DNA of 64,000 nucleotides from Helicobacter sp. TUL (GTDB lineage Bacteria; Campylobacterota; Campylobacteria; Campylobacterales; Helicobacteraceae): NCBI RefSeq assembly GCF_002287135.1, contig NZ_NESU01000006.1, positions 1 to 64,000 of the forward strand, read 5' to 3'. Shown piece by piece: positions 51,704 to 60,923 of this stretch (position 1 is its first letter; each line of letters starts with the position of its first letter). The notes under the pieces were generated by a model. It saw only the letters and a program-made list of their open reading frames with translations, ran no database searches and was not told where the DNA came from. The position numbers and the translations under genes were made by a program.

Positions 51704-52813
51704 ATGAAAACAGCGCTTATTACAGGGATCACAGGGCAAGATGGTGCATATCTCGCGGAGTTTTTGCTTAAAAAGGGTTATGAGGTGCATGGGGTTAAGA
51801 GAAGAAGCTCCCTTTTTAATACCGATAGAATCGATCATCTCTATCAAGACCCTCATGTAGATAATCGCAATTTTTTCTTACACTATGGGGATTTGACAGA
51901 TTCTCTTAATCTCACACGCATTATCCAAGAAACCAAACCTGATGAAATCTATAATCTTGCAGCGATGAGTCATGTGGCCGTGAGTTTTGAGACACCAGAA
52001 TATACTGCAAATGCTGATGGCATAGGCACACTTAGAATCTTAGAGGCTGTTCGCTTATTGGGACTTGTAGAAAAAAGCAAGATTTATCAAGCTTCCACGA
52101 GCGAGCTATATGGACTTGTGCAAGAAGTCCCACAAAGTGAAAAAACACCATTTTATCCGCGTTCTCCATATGCGTGTGCTAAGCTTTATGCGTATTGGAT
52201 CACGGTTAATTATCGCGAGGCATATAATATCTTTGCAAGTAATGGGATTTTATTTAACCACGAAAGCCCTATACGAGGGGAAACTTTTGTAACAAGAAAA
52301 ATTACGCGTGCGGTGGCAAAAATCGCATTAGGATTGCAAGATAAACTTTATTTAGGGAATCTTAGCGCCAAACGCGATTGGGGACATGCCAAAGACTATG
52401 TGCGAATGATGTGGCTTATTTTGCAAGCACCAAAGCCAGAGGATTGGGTTATTGCTACAGGGGTAACTACAGAAGTGAGAGAGTTTGTCAAAATGGCGTT
52501 TGCGGAGCTAGGCATAGAGATAGAATTCCGTGGTGAGGGCGTGCAAGAACGAGGGTATATCAAAGCATGTTTGGGGGATTTTAAGCTTGAAATTGGTAAA
52601 GAAGTCGTGAGCGTAGATGAGCGATATTTCCGCCCAACAGAAGTGGATTTACTGATTGGGGATGCGAGTAAGGCACGAGAAAAATTGGGTTGGGTGCCAG
52701 AATATGATTTGGCTGCATTGGTAAAAGATATGGTGCATAGCGATCTAAAGCTTATGCAAAAAGACAAATACCTAAAAGACGGCGGTTATAGTATTTTTAG
52801 TTATTTTGAATAA
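51704..52813 (+). CDS. gmd: GDP-mannose 4,6-dehydratase
   Basis: A 369-residue short-chain dehydrogenase-fold enzyme that converts GDP-mannose to GDP-4-keto-6-deoxymannose, the first step to GDP-fucose for surface glycans. Seen are [21 protein letters not shown] (NADP site), [41 protein letters not shown], the YACAK catalytic pair, and [23 protein letters not shown]. The partner fucose synthase (fcl/wcaG), which often follows, is not here. Confidence 0.95.
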   Translation: MKTALITGITGQDGAYLAEFLLKKGYEVHGVKRRSSLFNTDRIDHLYQDPHVDNRNFFLHYGDLTDSLNLTRIIQETKPDEIYNLAAMSHVAVSFETPEYTANADGIGTLRILEAVRLLGLVEKSKIYQASTSELYGLVQEVPQSEKTPFYPRSPYACAKLYAYWITVNYREAYNIFASNGILFNHESPIRGETFVTRKITRAVAKIALGLQDKLYLGNLSAKRDWGHAKDYVRMMWLILQAPKPEDWVIATGVTTEVREFVKMAFAELGIEIEFRGEGVQERGYIKACLGDFKLEIGKEVVSVDERYFRPTEVDLLIGDASKAREKLGWVPEYDLAALVKDMVHSDLKLMQKDKYLKDGGYSIFSYFE

Positions 52814-52873
52814 ATATTGTGAGCTAAATATAACACACAGAATCTCTTGAGGAGTTTTTGCTTGTGTTAGATT

Positions 52874-53440
52874 CTATGCAAAGTATTCTATAGGGATTTT
52901 TAGGACTACTTTTTTTGGTTGAGTAAGTAAGTCTGTAGTATTGGTTGTATCTTGCGCGTTTGTATGGGATTGTATAGGATAGGTTAAACCCCCAGCATGC
53001 ACATCTTGGGGAAAAAATATCCCCAAAATTCCGCTATGAAAAAAGAAACGATGGGGTGGGGTAATTGGCTTGGCGTAGATAATAAGATCTTTAGATTCAT
53101 CATATGGCGTAAGTGGAATAAAGTCTTTGATATAGCCTACCTCAAAGTATTCTGCTCCCTCTACACATAGCTGAAAATCTACAAATTTTTTATGAGATTC
53201 ATAAAATGCTTCCGTATGAGGCTTGAGAGGATATGTTTGCTCAATGGCACGTATATTTCCTCCCAATTCATATGTAAATTCTACACGAGTATTTTCTGTT
53301 GTGCTCGCAAGTGCGTTAATGCGTTTATACACTACAGAATCTACTGTAAGTGCTTGTGTAAGATAGTTTTTTGCTTCTATAAGTGATGGATAGAGCGCAA
53401 AAAAAGATTCAAATTGCCTAAAATCCCCAACAAGTGCCAT
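52874..53440 (-). CDS. YhcH/YjgK/YiaL-family protein
   Basis: A 188-residue beta-sandwich protein of the YhcH family, once called beta-galactosidase beta subunit and linked to sialic acid or sugar catabolism in some bacteria. Family marks are ESHKKFVDFQLCVEGAEYFEV and FLFFPQDVHAGGL-like FFPQDVHAGG near the C-terminus. Activity is unknown. It is monocistronic with its own promoter. Confidence 0.85.
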   Translation of the reverse strand: MALVGDFRQFESFFALYPSLIEAKNYLTQALTVDSVVYKRINALASTTENTRVEFTYELGGNIRAIEQTYPLKPHTEAFYESHKKFVDFQLCVEGAEYFEVGYIKDFIPLTPYDESKDLIIYAKPITPPHRFFFHSGILGIFFPQDVHAGGLTYPIQSHTNAQDTTNTTDLLTQPKKVVLKIPIEYFA

Positions 53441-53462
53441 ATGTAATTCCTTTTTGTTTATA

Positions 53463-53468
53463 ATTATA
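53463..53468 (-). promoter_or_regulatory. Probable -10 box of the YhcH-family gene
   Basis: On the minus strand TATAAT in GCTATAATTATAA, about 23 bp before the start codon, with AAAGGAA between. Confidence 0.45.
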
Positions 53469-53548
53469 GCATGTTGTGTTTTATTGTATTAGGCAAAAGA
53501 TAGTAAAATGCGACCTTTCTTGAAAGATTTTGTAATAAGGGTTGGCTT

Positions 53549-54268
53549 TTGTTGCGGTGTATGTTTGTATCATTATTGCTTGTAGCCACGCTGTATGCAC
53601 AATCGAGTATAGATTATAGTAAATTACAATTACATTCAGATTCACAACAAAATGCATCGTATGTAGCCTTGAGTAGTGGTGTGTTATTGGTGGGTTCTAT
53701 GGGTGGTGCAATAGTTTTATATCTCATGCCAGAGAGCGTGACAAATTGGAACAAGGAAGATATTCATTATCTTGGTAGGAATTGGACGGATCGCATTTCA
53801 AATGCGCTTGTAGCTGATAGAGATGATTGGTTTTTAAACTGGATTACACATCCTTATTGGGGCAGTGTATATTATATGCAGCCTCGCAAGGCTGGGTATG
53901 GGTGGTTTGAGAGCGCATTATTTTCATTTGCAACAAGTGCATTGTTTTGGGAATTTGGCATTGAAGCCTTTGCAGAAGTGCCTAGTTGGCAGGATCTTAT
54001 CGTTACTCCTGCTTTTGGTGCAATGCTTGGTGAAATGTTGTATCAAGCGAGTATGCATATTTATGCCAATGATCGCACCTTGCTTAATTCGCGATTTTTA
54101 GGAAATTTCGCCCTTGTCCTCATGGATCCTGTTGGTTCGTTTATCGAATTAATGAGGCTTGATGAGCATTTTGGGGTAGATAAAAATGTTTTTTATACGC
54201 GCCTTAGTCCTGTTCGCTCAAGGCAGGGAAGTAATGGCATGATGTTAAGTTTGCATTATGCGTTTTAA
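53549..54268 (+). CDS. DUF3943-like outer-envelope protein
   Basis: A 239-residue protein with a signal peptide (FVSLLLVATLYA), then SSGVLLVGSMGGAIVLYLMPESVTNW and a conserved-looking block DDWFLNWITHPYWGSVYYMQPRKAGYG and IEAFAEVPSWQDLIVTPAFGAMLGEM, ending HYAF. This resembles the DUF3943 family of predicted outer-membrane-associated proteins. The start is TTG 53549 or ATG 53561. Function is unknown. Confidence 0.7.
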   Translation: MLRCMFVSLLLVATLYAQSSIDYSKLQLHSDSQQNASYVALSSGVLLVGSMGGAIVLYLMPESVTNWNKEDIHYLGRNWTDRISNALVADRDDWFLNWITHPYWGSVYYMQPRKAGYGWFESALFSFATSALFWEFGIEAFAEVPSWQDLIVTPAFGAMLGEMLYQASMHIYANDRTLLNSRFLGNFALVLMDPVGSFIELMRLDEHFGVDKNVFYTRLSPVRSRQGSNGMMLSLHYAF

Positions 54269-54292
54269 TATATTTTGATACAAAGGAAAAAT

Positions 54293-54895
54293 ATGCGTTT
54301 TGAAGTTTCACAAAAAGCTAAGCTCCCTACGAAATATGGAGTGTTTTGGATTCAAAGTTTTAAGGAATACGAGGAAGATTCTCATACACAACAAGCAGTA
54401 TGTCCCAAAGAGCATTTAGTGGTATTTACACAACATCTTGGTGAGATTCCGTTGGTGCGTTTGCATTCTGAATGTCTCACTGGCGATGTGTTTGGATCGC
54501 TAAAGTGTGATTGTGGCGAAGAATTGGCACATTCTATGCGAGCTATCCAAGCTCATAAGCAAGGTGGTATGCTTTTGTATTTGCGTCAAGAAGGTAGAGG
54601 CATAGGGCTTTTTAATAAGGTGAATGCCTATGCCCTGCAAGATAAAGGTTTAGATACAATTGAGGCAAATTTAGAGCTTGGGTTGCCTAGCGATTGTAGA
54701 AATTATGAGATTGTGGGAGCAATTTTTAAAACCTTTGGGATAGAAGAAATTGAGCTTTTAACAAATAATCCTCTTAAAGTAGATTCTCTTGCGCAATATG
54801 CTAAGGTGAGTAGGCAAAGTATTATTGTTGGCTGCAATGAACACAATAAACAATACCTAGAGGTTAAAAAGAATAAAATGGGACATATGCTTTAG
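54293..54895 (+). CDS. ribA: GTP cyclohydrolase II
   Basis: A 200-residue enzyme, the first step of riboflavin synthesis from GTP. Marks are [23 protein letters not shown] with the zinc cysteines, [48 protein letters not shown], and [15 protein letters not shown] 54293 with AAAGGAAA in front is chosen over an upstream frame start at 54275. It is a stand-alone RibA, not fused to RibB. Confidence 0.94.
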   Translation: MRFEVSQKAKLPTKYGVFWIQSFKEYEEDSHTQQAVCPKEHLVVFTQHLGEIPLVRLHSECLTGDVFGSLKCDCGEELAHSMRAIQAHKQGGMLLYLRQEGRGIGLFNKVNAYALQDKGLDTIEANLELGLPSDCRNYEIVGAIFKTFGIEEIELLTNNPLKVDSLAQYAKVSRQSIIVGCNEHNKQYLEVKKNKMGHML

Positions 54896-54929
54896 GGCTA
54901 CTTTAATAATAGGCTTAAGATAAATAGCC

Positions 54930-54935
54930 TACAAT
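54930..54935 (+). promoter_or_regulatory. Probable -10 box of the moeA unit
   Basis: TACAAT in CCTACAATACAA, 35 bp before the moeA start. Just upstream, TAGGCT and AGCCTA form a 6-bp stem with a 10-nt loop (54910-54931) that may end the ribA transcript. Confidence 0.35.
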
Positions 54936-54969
54936 ACAACTCCCTAATATTTGCAAAAAAGGATAAGAT

Positions 54970-56226
54970 ATGCGCACGATGATTAGCTATGATGAAGCTG
55001 TGGAGATCTTGCGTAATATCCCTGTGCACACACTTCCTAGTCAAAAAGTTATTTTTACCCAAGCCCTTAATCGTTATCTTGCTCAAGATGTTTTTGCTTC
55101 CAAAAATGTCCCACCTTTTCCCACTTCTAGTATGGATGGTTATGCGATTTCTAGCGCTGATATAGAGATTTTACGCACAAAAGGATTAGCTATCCAAGCC
55201 ACAAATAATGCCGGTATAGAACAAGAATTTACCATACAACCTGCTCATACTATCCGCACCTACACAGGATCGCGTATGCCAAATGGTACAGATACAATCA
55301 TTTTGCGTGAAGATATCACAGAAACGCAGGTGCAAGATACAATGTTTGTGCGCCTAAAAGATCCAACACAGACTATCAAACCCACACAATGGGTGCGTCA
55401 GGTGGGTGAAAATTATACCAAAGGGCAGAAACTCTTAGAATCTGGCACACGTATCACACCTTTTGAGATAGGACTTCTTGCAGATCTTAATCAAGTGTTT
55501 GTGCAAGTCGTGCAGAAGCCTAAAGTTGGGATTTTAAGCATAGGCGATGAGATTCTTGAAGTGGGTGAAGAGAGCGATAGGACAAACGCATTACGCAGTG
55601 TTAATAATCACTTACTTAATGCACTTGTGGAAACTTTGGGAGGCGAGGGCATCTTATATCCAAAAGTTGGCGATGATAGAGATTCTATCCGCGCGCTTTA
55701 TCGCCAAGCCTTAAAACAATGCGATATATTGCTTACCACAGGTGGTATGAGCGTGGGGGATTTTGATTTTACCAAAGACATTATGGCTCAAGAAACAGAA
55801 ATGATCTTTAAAGGTGTGCGATTAAAACCTGGTAAGCCTGTAGCATACGGAATCTACTCTAGCGGAGAGAAACAAACGCATGTCTTTGGATTGCCTGGTT
55901 ATCCAAATTCTTGCGTAGCGACATTTTTGCTTTTTGCGCGGAAGATTCTTGCACGTTTGTGTGGCACACAAGCAAGAGAGCTTATTTTGGAAGCGACTTT
56001 GCTTGATGAAGCGGTGCGCGTAGATTCGCGTATGGAATTTCGTGCGTGCGATGTGGAAGTGCGTGATGGCAAATTGTATGCAAGTTTTGCAAGTAAAAAA
56101 ACCTTGCAAAGCTCAATGATTGAGAATCTAGGTGCACACACGGCGTTTGCGATTTTGCAAGAGGGAGGCGAGAGCTTGCCAAAGGGTGCAGTTGTGCCAT
56201 TATTAGTGTTTCGTGATTTTATATAA
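54970..56226 (+). CDS. moeA: Molybdopterin molybdenumtransferase MoeA
   Basis: A 418-residue enzyme that inserts molybdate into adenylated molybdopterin. Seen are FPTSSMDGYAISSADIE, IRTYTGSRMPNGTDTIILRED, VGILSIGDEILEVGE, LLTTGGMSVGDFDF, LKPGKPVAYG, and FGLPGYPNSCVATFLLF. First gene of a plus-strand set for molybdenum cofactor that continues with moaD, moaE, mobB and mogA. Confidence 0.95.
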   Translation: MRTMISYDEAVEILRNIPVHTLPSQKVIFTQALNRYLAQDVFASKNVPPFPTSSMDGYAISSADIEILRTKGLAIQATNNAGIEQEFTIQPAHTIRTYTGSRMPNGTDTIILREDITETQVQDTMFVRLKDPTQTIKPTQWVRQVGENYTKGQKLLESGTRITPFEIGLLADLNQVFVQVVQKPKVGILSIGDEILEVGEESDRTNALRSVNNHLLNALVETLGGEGILYPKVGDDRDSIRALYRQALKQCDILLTTGGMSVGDFDFTKDIMAQETEMIFKGVRLKPGKPVAYGIYSSGEKQTHVFGLPGYPNSCVATFLLFARKILARLCGTQARELILEATLLDEAVRVDSRMEFRACDVEVRDGKLYASFASKKTLQSSMIENLGAHTAFAILQEGGESLPKGAVVPLLVFRDFI

Positions 56227-56246
56227 TTTAGCATTAGGGGGAAATA

Positions 56247-56471
56247 ATGATACGCGTGGAGTTTTTAGGACCTTTAAGCACACAAGCGCCACTTGAATTA
56301 GAGGTGAAAAATATGCGAGAATTAAGGGAAGTTCTTGCCCAAAAACTAGAGCTTAGTAAATGGCTACAAATCTGTGCTGTAGCAGTAAATGATGAGATTA
56401 TCAAAGATGAAAATTTTGCGCTTAAAAGTGGCGATAAGATTCTGATTTTGCCTCCTGTGTGTGGTGGGTAA
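56247..56471 (+). CDS. moaD: Molybdopterin synthase small subunit MoaD
   Basis: A 74-residue ubiquitin-fold protein ending in CGG, with the terminal Gly-Gly that is thiocarboxylated to supply sulfur. VEFLGPLSTQAPLELEVKNM opens the fold, and GDKILILPPVCGG closes it. Its stop shares the sequence TAATG with the moaE start. Confidence 0.93.
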   Translation: MIRVEFLGPLSTQAPLELEVKNMRELREVLAQKLELSKWLQICAVAVNDEIIKDENFALKSGDKILILPPVCGG

Positions 56472-57019
56472 TGCAAGATTTAAGCCTTTATAATGGTCCT
56501 TTGCCAACAACAAAAATTTACACACAATGGGAGAATATCGCTCGAGAGAGAAATTGTGGTGCATTGTGTGTATTTACAGGCATTGTGCGTCAAGAAGAAT
56601 CTAAAGAAAAATTCCAAAGAGATTCTAAAGCACAACCTAACACAGAATCTCATGCACATACACAATCCCACGGAGGCATAGATTCTCATAATCCTTGCGC
56701 ACAGATGGTAAGTGCTTTAAGTTTTGAAGTGTATGAGCCATTGTTGTATAAGTGGTTTCAATCTTGGCAAGCAAAGGCAAAGGAAATGGGCGCGTTGCTG
56801 CTTATGGCACATTCTGTAGGCGATGTTTCCCATACACAAAGTTCTTATATGTGTGCGGTTATTTCAAGGCAGCGTCGTGTAGCCCTTGCGTTGTATGAAG
56901 AGTTTATCGAGGATTTTAAGGCAAATGCACCCATTTGGAAATATGACATTATTGGTGGAGAAAAGGTTTTTGCACTAAGTCGTAGTATGCCTATCAATGG
57001 TAGCGGAGTGCTTGGGTAA
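56471..57019 (+). CDS. moaE: Molybdopterin synthase large subunit MoaE with an inserted loop
   Basis: A 182-residue MoaE. ATG 56471 overlaps the moaD stop; an upstream start at 56459 is unlikely. Family motifs are GALCVFTGIVRQE, SALSFEVYEPLL, VGDVSHTQSSYMCAVISRQR and PIWKYDIIGGEK. Compared with a typical MoaE of about 150, it has roughly 33 extra polar residues at about 35-68 (ESHAHTQSHGGIDSH and neighbours), where a short loop is expected. The insert's DNA holds four AGAWTCT sites within about 95 bp. The catalytic Lys and Arg residues appear to be kept. Confidence 0.92.
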   Translation: MQDLSLYNGPLPTTKIYTQWENIARERNCGALCVFTGIVRQEESKEKFQRDSKAQPNTESHAHTQSHGGIDSHNPCAQMVSALSFEVYEPLLYKWFQSWQAKAKEMGALLLMAHSVGDVSHTQSSYMCAVISRQRRVALALYEEFIEDFKANAPIWKYDIIGGEKVFALSRSMPINGSGVLG

Positions 57020-57561
57020 TGCCAAAAATCGTAGCTTTTAGCGGTAAAAGCAATAGTGGCAAGACTACACTAATTTGTGCTATTGCTGAAATATTGCGCA
57101 CTGAGGGCAAACGCGTTGCGATTATCAAACACGATCCTAAGGATAAAGCAGAGTTTGATACGCAAGGCAAAAAAGATGGCAAAGATAGCTATAAGTTTTC
57201 TTGCGTGGCACAACATGTCGCAGTGATTTCTCCAAAAAAGAGCGTAATGTTTGGATTTTGTGATGATATGACTCCTAGCACTGAATCTATAAGTGCGTAT
57301 GAATTACGCGAGTTTCATCGTGCATTGGAGTTTTTTAACGAATGCGATTATATTTTTATCGAGGGGCTTAAGTCCTTGCCTTATAAGCGTATCATTGTGG
57401 CGCGTCAAGAGTTAGATAGACAATATATATCTTATGGTGTTGCGATTGCTATGGATTTGGCATTACAAGAGCGTGTGGATAAAGATATGTTGGGGGGTTT
57501 AGAAATTTTGGATCTTAATAATCCACGTGAAATTATAGATTTTATCAATAAGGAGTATTGA
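57019..57561 (+). CDS. mobB: MobB-like molybdopterin-guanine dinucleotide biosynthesis GTPase
   Basis: A 180-residue P-loop protein, VAFSGKSNSGKTTLICAIAEIL at the start, with VAIIKHDPKD, and IFIEGLKSLPYKRIIVARQE further on, as in MobB. MobB supports addition of the nucleotide to molybdopterin. It begins on the TAATG of moaE and ends on the TGATG of mogA. Confidence 0.9.
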   Translation: MPKIVAFSGKSNSGKTTLICAIAEILRTEGKRVAIIKHDPKDKAEFDTQGKKDGKDSYKFSCVAQHVAVISPKKSVMFGFCDDMTPSTESISAYELREFHRALEFFNECDYIFIEGLKSLPYKRIIVARQELDRQYISYGVAIAMDLALQERVDKDMLGGLEILDLNNPREIIDFINKEY

Positions 57562-58091
57562 TGCAAACAATCAAAATAGGCATTTTGGTATCCTCTGATC
57601 GTGCCTCTAGTGGTGTGTATGAGGATATTTCTGGTAAAGCAATTAAAGAAGTGCTAAGTAGCTTTATCGCAAATGAATGTGTTTTTGTGTATGAAGTGGT
57701 GAGTGATGATTTTGCGCCATTGCAATCTGTGCTAAAAAAAATGTGTGATGAGGAAAAATGTGATTTGGTCGTTACCACAGGTGGCACGGGACCTGCACCA
57801 CGCGATATTATCCCTGAAGTTACGCAGAGTGTGTGTGAAAAAATGCTACCGGGTTTTGGGGAGCAAATGCGTGCGGTGAGCTTGCAGTATGTGCCCACCG
57901 CGATTCTCTCTCGCCAAAGTGCTGGTGTGCGAGGTAAAAGTCTCATATTAAATCTCCCTGGTAAACCAAAGAGTATCAAAGAATGCCTAGAGGCAGTATT
58001 TCCGGCGATTCCATATTGTATAGATTTAATAGGCGGGGCGTATATCGAGCCAAATACGCAAGTTATCACGGCATTTCGCCCAAAATCTTAA
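57561..58091 (+). CDS. mogA: Molybdopterin adenylyltransferase MogA
   Basis: A 176-residue enzyme that adenylates molybdopterin before MoeA acts. Motifs: IGILVSSDRASSGVYEDISGKAI, DLVVTTGGTGPAPRDIIPEVTQSV and VRGKSLILNLPGKPKSIKECLEAVFPAIPYCIDLIGG. ATG 57561 overlaps the mobB stop (TGATG form). Confidence 0.95.
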   Translation: MQTIKIGILVSSDRASSGVYEDISGKAIKEVLSSFIANECVFVYEVVSDDFAPLQSVLKKMCDEEKCDLVVTTGGTGPAPRDIIPEVTQSVCEKMLPGFGEQMRAVSLQYVPTAILSRQSAGVRGKSLILNLPGKPKSIKECLEAVFPAIPYCIDLIGGAYIEPNTQVITAFRPKS

Positions 58092-58109
58092 AATGGAGTG
58101 AGATTCATA

Positions 58110-59235
58110 ATGCTTAGATTTTATATACAAAGACTAATTTATAAGGTGCTTTGTTGGTTTATTCCAAAAAAAGCGTGGCGTATAGGGCTTGGTAACAAAT
58201 TTGGTTTTGGCGATCGTTTGGTTTCTTATAAGGAAGTTGATATATATGTCCCCAAAGCAGTGTTAGATTTTATGCATACACATGCACCTACGGATATAAA
58301 TCCTTTTAAACATTCATATAAAACACAATTACAACCTACACCATTACAAGAAATTCTTGCTAACAAAACTTCTTTTGCCTCCCCCCCCCCCTAATAGTTT
58401 AGAGGATTTACAAGCCAAAGCCAAACTTGCGCATACAAAAGTAAGACATAAGGGATATTTTGAACTCGATCCAGATTCATCTAATCCCAAATCTCCGCGC
58501 AATCCTTGGGCGTATATACGCGTAAAAAATGAAGCCCACACGCTTAGGGCAAGTTTGTATTCTATTTTGCCAGCAATACAAAGAGGTGTGATAGGGTATA
58601 ATGATTGTGATGATGGGAGTGAGGAGATTATCCTAGAATTTTGCACAGCGTTTCCAAGCTTTATCCCTGTGAAATATCCATATAGCGTGGATATTTATGA
58701 GCCACAAAAAGAGGAGAATAAGCTGTATGCATATTATAATTATGTTTTGAGTGTGATTCCAGAGAATGAGTGGTTTACTAAAATCGATATAGATCATATC
58801 TATCATTCTCAAAAGCTTTATAAGAGCTTGTATCTGTTAAGAAAGCCTTGGGAAGTATTAATATGGAATGTGTTGGATTTTGATATAAGTGATAATAAAG
58901 TGTATGTTAGAGATATGAAATGTCGTAGAGAATATGATCATTGGGTATGTTTTAGATCTAGAATTCATTTTCGTGAAGCAATAGCGGCATGGAATGGCGT
59001 AGATTCAAGAAAGGGATCTTTTGAGGTGTGTTTATTACCAACGATAAAGAGGTGTATTCTTCCAGAGCTTACAAATTGGCATTTTCCATTTATAAAGGAT
59101 TCTCGTAAGATAGCTGTTAAGAATCATAAATGGCTTTTACCAAAAGAGTGGCATAGCCCAGAAATAGGGACTATGATAGATCCAATTATGCTAGATTCTA
59201 CACTTATTGAAGAGCTTTGTAAGGATTTTGAATAA
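58110..59235 (+). CDS. CgtA-like glycosyltransferase, phase-variable, OFF at C11
   Basis: Starts at ATG 58110 with GGAG upstream. The first 94 codons run into a C11 tract (58381-58391) and stop at TAA 58392-58394. The rest of the enzyme continues in another frame to 59235. With 10 or 13 C the two parts join into a protein of about 374 residues. The C-terminal part reads [49 protein letters not shown] and [19 protein letters not shown], including a DxD, as in the CgtA family of beta-1,4-N-acetylgalactosaminyltransferases and H. pylori HP0217. It probably changes lipopolysaccharide or another surface glycan. Confidence 0.85.
58381..58391 (+). repeat. C11 homopolymer, phase-variation tract
   Basis: Eleven C in the coding strand, preceded by GCCT. 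Lengths of 3n+1 (C10, C13) keep the glycosyltransferase frame, C11 ends it at TAA, and C12 shifts to the third frame. Slipped-strand mispairing at G/C tracts of this length is a well-known on/off switch in Helicobacter and Campylobacter. Confidence 0.9.
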
Positions 59236-59245
59236 CTTGAGAGTG

Positions 59246-59272
59246 AGGGCAATGGGGAAATGCCATTGCCCT
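59246..59272. terminator. Hairpin between the convergent glycosyltransferase and pgk genes
   Basis: AGGGCAATGG (59246-59255) and CCATTGCCCT (59263-59272) form a perfect 10-bp stem with a 7-nt loop, between two convergent genes. No long T tract follows in either direction, so it may act as a bidirectional, partly Rho-dependent or RNA-stabilising terminator. Confidence 0.6.
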
Positions 59273-59292
59273 TATGTATGATAAGATGTGCT

Positions 59293-60513
59293 TTAAGAAT
59301 CTTTTTTGTCTAAAACTTCAAATGCTGGTAGCACCTCGCCTTCTAGTAATTCCAAACTCGCACCACCACCTGTAGAAATAAAACTCATATTATCACGCTC
59401 ACCGGCTTTATCGATCGCATCGGCAGTATCACCACCACCAATGAGGCTAAAAGCATAGGTATCGCTCACGGCGTGGGCAAGGCTAAAAGTCCCGCGTGAA
59501 AATGCTCCAATCTCATAGATTCCTAAGGGTCCATTCCAAATGATTGTTTGAGAATCTCGTACCACCTCACCAAAAAGTCTCGTTGTAGCTGGTCCGATAT
59601 CCACTGCCATATAGCCCTCTGGTATGTCTTGAGCAGGTGTAACTTTAATATGCTCGTGTTTTTTAATGTCATCAGTGCTTACAACATCTACAGGAAGATA
59701 GATTTTAACTTTCTTTTCTTTTGCAGTATCAAGAATCTTGCGCGCTTCGGCTACGAGGTCATCTTCCACGAGAGATTTTTGCATATCAAAGCCACGCGCT
59801 TTAAGAAATGTATTGCTCATCGCACCACCGATAATAATTTTGTCTATAGAATCTAAGATATTATAGAGTAGGCTAAGTTTGGAGCTAACCTTACTTCCTC
59901 CTACGATAAGCAACACCGGCTTAAGTGGATTAGCCAAGGCTTTAGCAAATGAATCTATTTCTTTTTTGAGCAAAAGTCCTGCAACTTTTTCTTTGACATA
60001 TTTTGTAATTCCATAGGTGCTAGCGTGCGCTCTGTGGCTTGTGCCAAAAGCGTCATTGACATACACATCACATAATGTGCCAAGCTTTTGTGAAAGTTCA
60101 TCGCTATTTTTTTCTTCCCCTTCATAGTAGCGAATGTTTTCTAGCAAGATTACTGCATTTTCTGTGCTAATGCTTTCTTGCAAAACTTTTACAGATTCTA
60201 TACTATCAGCAAATGCCACATCTTTACCCAAAAGGCGCTCAACACGCTTAAGAATGTGTTTTAATGAAAATTCTGGAGTATGCCCTTTTGGTCGCCCCAA
60301 ATGGCTAACAAGCGTGATGTTTTTTGCACCATTATCAATGCAATAATTTATCGTAGGCAATGCCTCGCGGATACGCGTATCATCAGAAATATTAAAATCA
60401 TCATCCATTGGGACATTGAAATCCACACGAATAAGCACACGCTTACCCTCCACATCTATGTCACGTATGCTTTTTACGCCTTGCATAAGTTGGATACCTG
60501 CTACTTGTTTCAT
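59293..60513 (-). CDS. pgk: Phosphoglycerate kinase
   Basis: A 406-residue glycolytic enzyme making ATP from 1,3-bisphosphoglycerate. Motifs: KRVLIRVDFNVPMDDDFNISDDTRI, LVSHLGRPKG, NDAFGTSHRAHAS, LIVGGSKVSSK, and FSLIGGGDTADAIDKAG with the nucleotide loop. The second of two close ATGs (60513) is chosen because AAAGGA lies 6 nt before it, too close to the first. Confidence 0.95.
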   Translation of the reverse strand: MKQVAGIQLMQGVKSIRDIDVEGKRVLIRVDFNVPMDDDFNISDDTRIREALPTINYCIDNGAKNITLVSHLGRPKGHTPEFSLKHILKRVERLLGKDVAFADSIESVKVLQESISTENAVILLENIRYYEGEEKNSDELSQKLGTLCDVYVNDAFGTSHRAHASTYGITKYVKEKVAGLLLKKEIDSFAKALANPLKPVLLIVGGSKVSSKLSLLYNILDSIDKIIIGGAMSNTFLKARGFDMQKSLVEDDLVAEARKILDTAKEKKVKIYLPVDVVSTDDIKKHEHIKVTPAQDIPEGYMAVDIGPATTRLFGEVVRDSQTIIWNGPLGIYEIGAFSRGTFSLAHAVSDTYAFSLIGGGDTADAIDKAGERDNMSFISTGGGASLELLEGEVLPAFEVLDKKDS

Positions 60514-60544
60514 AATCATTCCTTTAGTATATTTTGTGTGAAGT

Positions 60545-60550
60545 ATTGTA
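60545..60550 (-). promoter_or_regulatory. Probable -10 box of pgk
   Basis: On the minus strand TACAAT in AGATACAATACT, 32 bp before the pgk start. It lies in the 58-bp gap after the HIT gene. Confidence 0.35.
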
Positions 60551-60571
60551 TCTTATCTTTGCTAGAAGAAG

Positions 60572-60895
60572 CTAAAAACTCCCAAGTTTCTCACCACCAA
60601 GTATATGAAAATGCAAATGAGGCACTTCTTGTCCACCATCTCTACCTATGTTACTTATGATTCTATAACCGCTTTTATCAATTCCTAAGACTTTGACTAC
60701 TTCTTGGATAAATGCACTAAGTTCTCCCAAAAGCTTAGGATCTGCTTCTTGAAAATCCTTGATACATTGTTTTGGAATCGCAAGAACATGAATTTTTGCT
60801 TTTGGTGCGATATCATAAAATGCCAAAAACTGCTCATTTTCAAGCACTTTTTTGCATGGAATCTCTCCAGCGACAATTCTTTCAAATATTGTCAT
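60572..60895 (-). CDS. HIT-family nucleotide hydrolase (HinT-like)
   Basis: A 107-residue protein with the histidine triad HLHFHILGG near the C-terminus and TIFERIVAGEIPCKKVLENEQFLAFYDIAPKAKIHVLAIPK at the front, the typical HinT arrangement. HinT enzymes hydrolyse nucleoside phosphoramidates such as AMP-amines. AAGGAG precedes the start. HP0404 is the H. pylori counterpart. Confidence 0.9.
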   Translation of the reverse strand: MTIFERIVAGEIPCKKVLENEQFLAFYDIAPKAKIHVLAIPKQCIKDFQEADPKLLGELSAFIQEVVKVLGIDKSGYRIISNIGRDGGQEVPHLHFHILGGEKLGSF

Positions 60896-60923
60896 TTTTT
60901 GCTCCTTGTGTGAGAATAAAAAA

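Noticed and set aside
58357-59235. Glycosyltransferase as an independent gene starting at 58357
   Set aside because: The proposed start lies before the C tract in a frame with no ribosome site and the product would lack the N-terminal 80 residues; the phase-variable reading explains both pieces.
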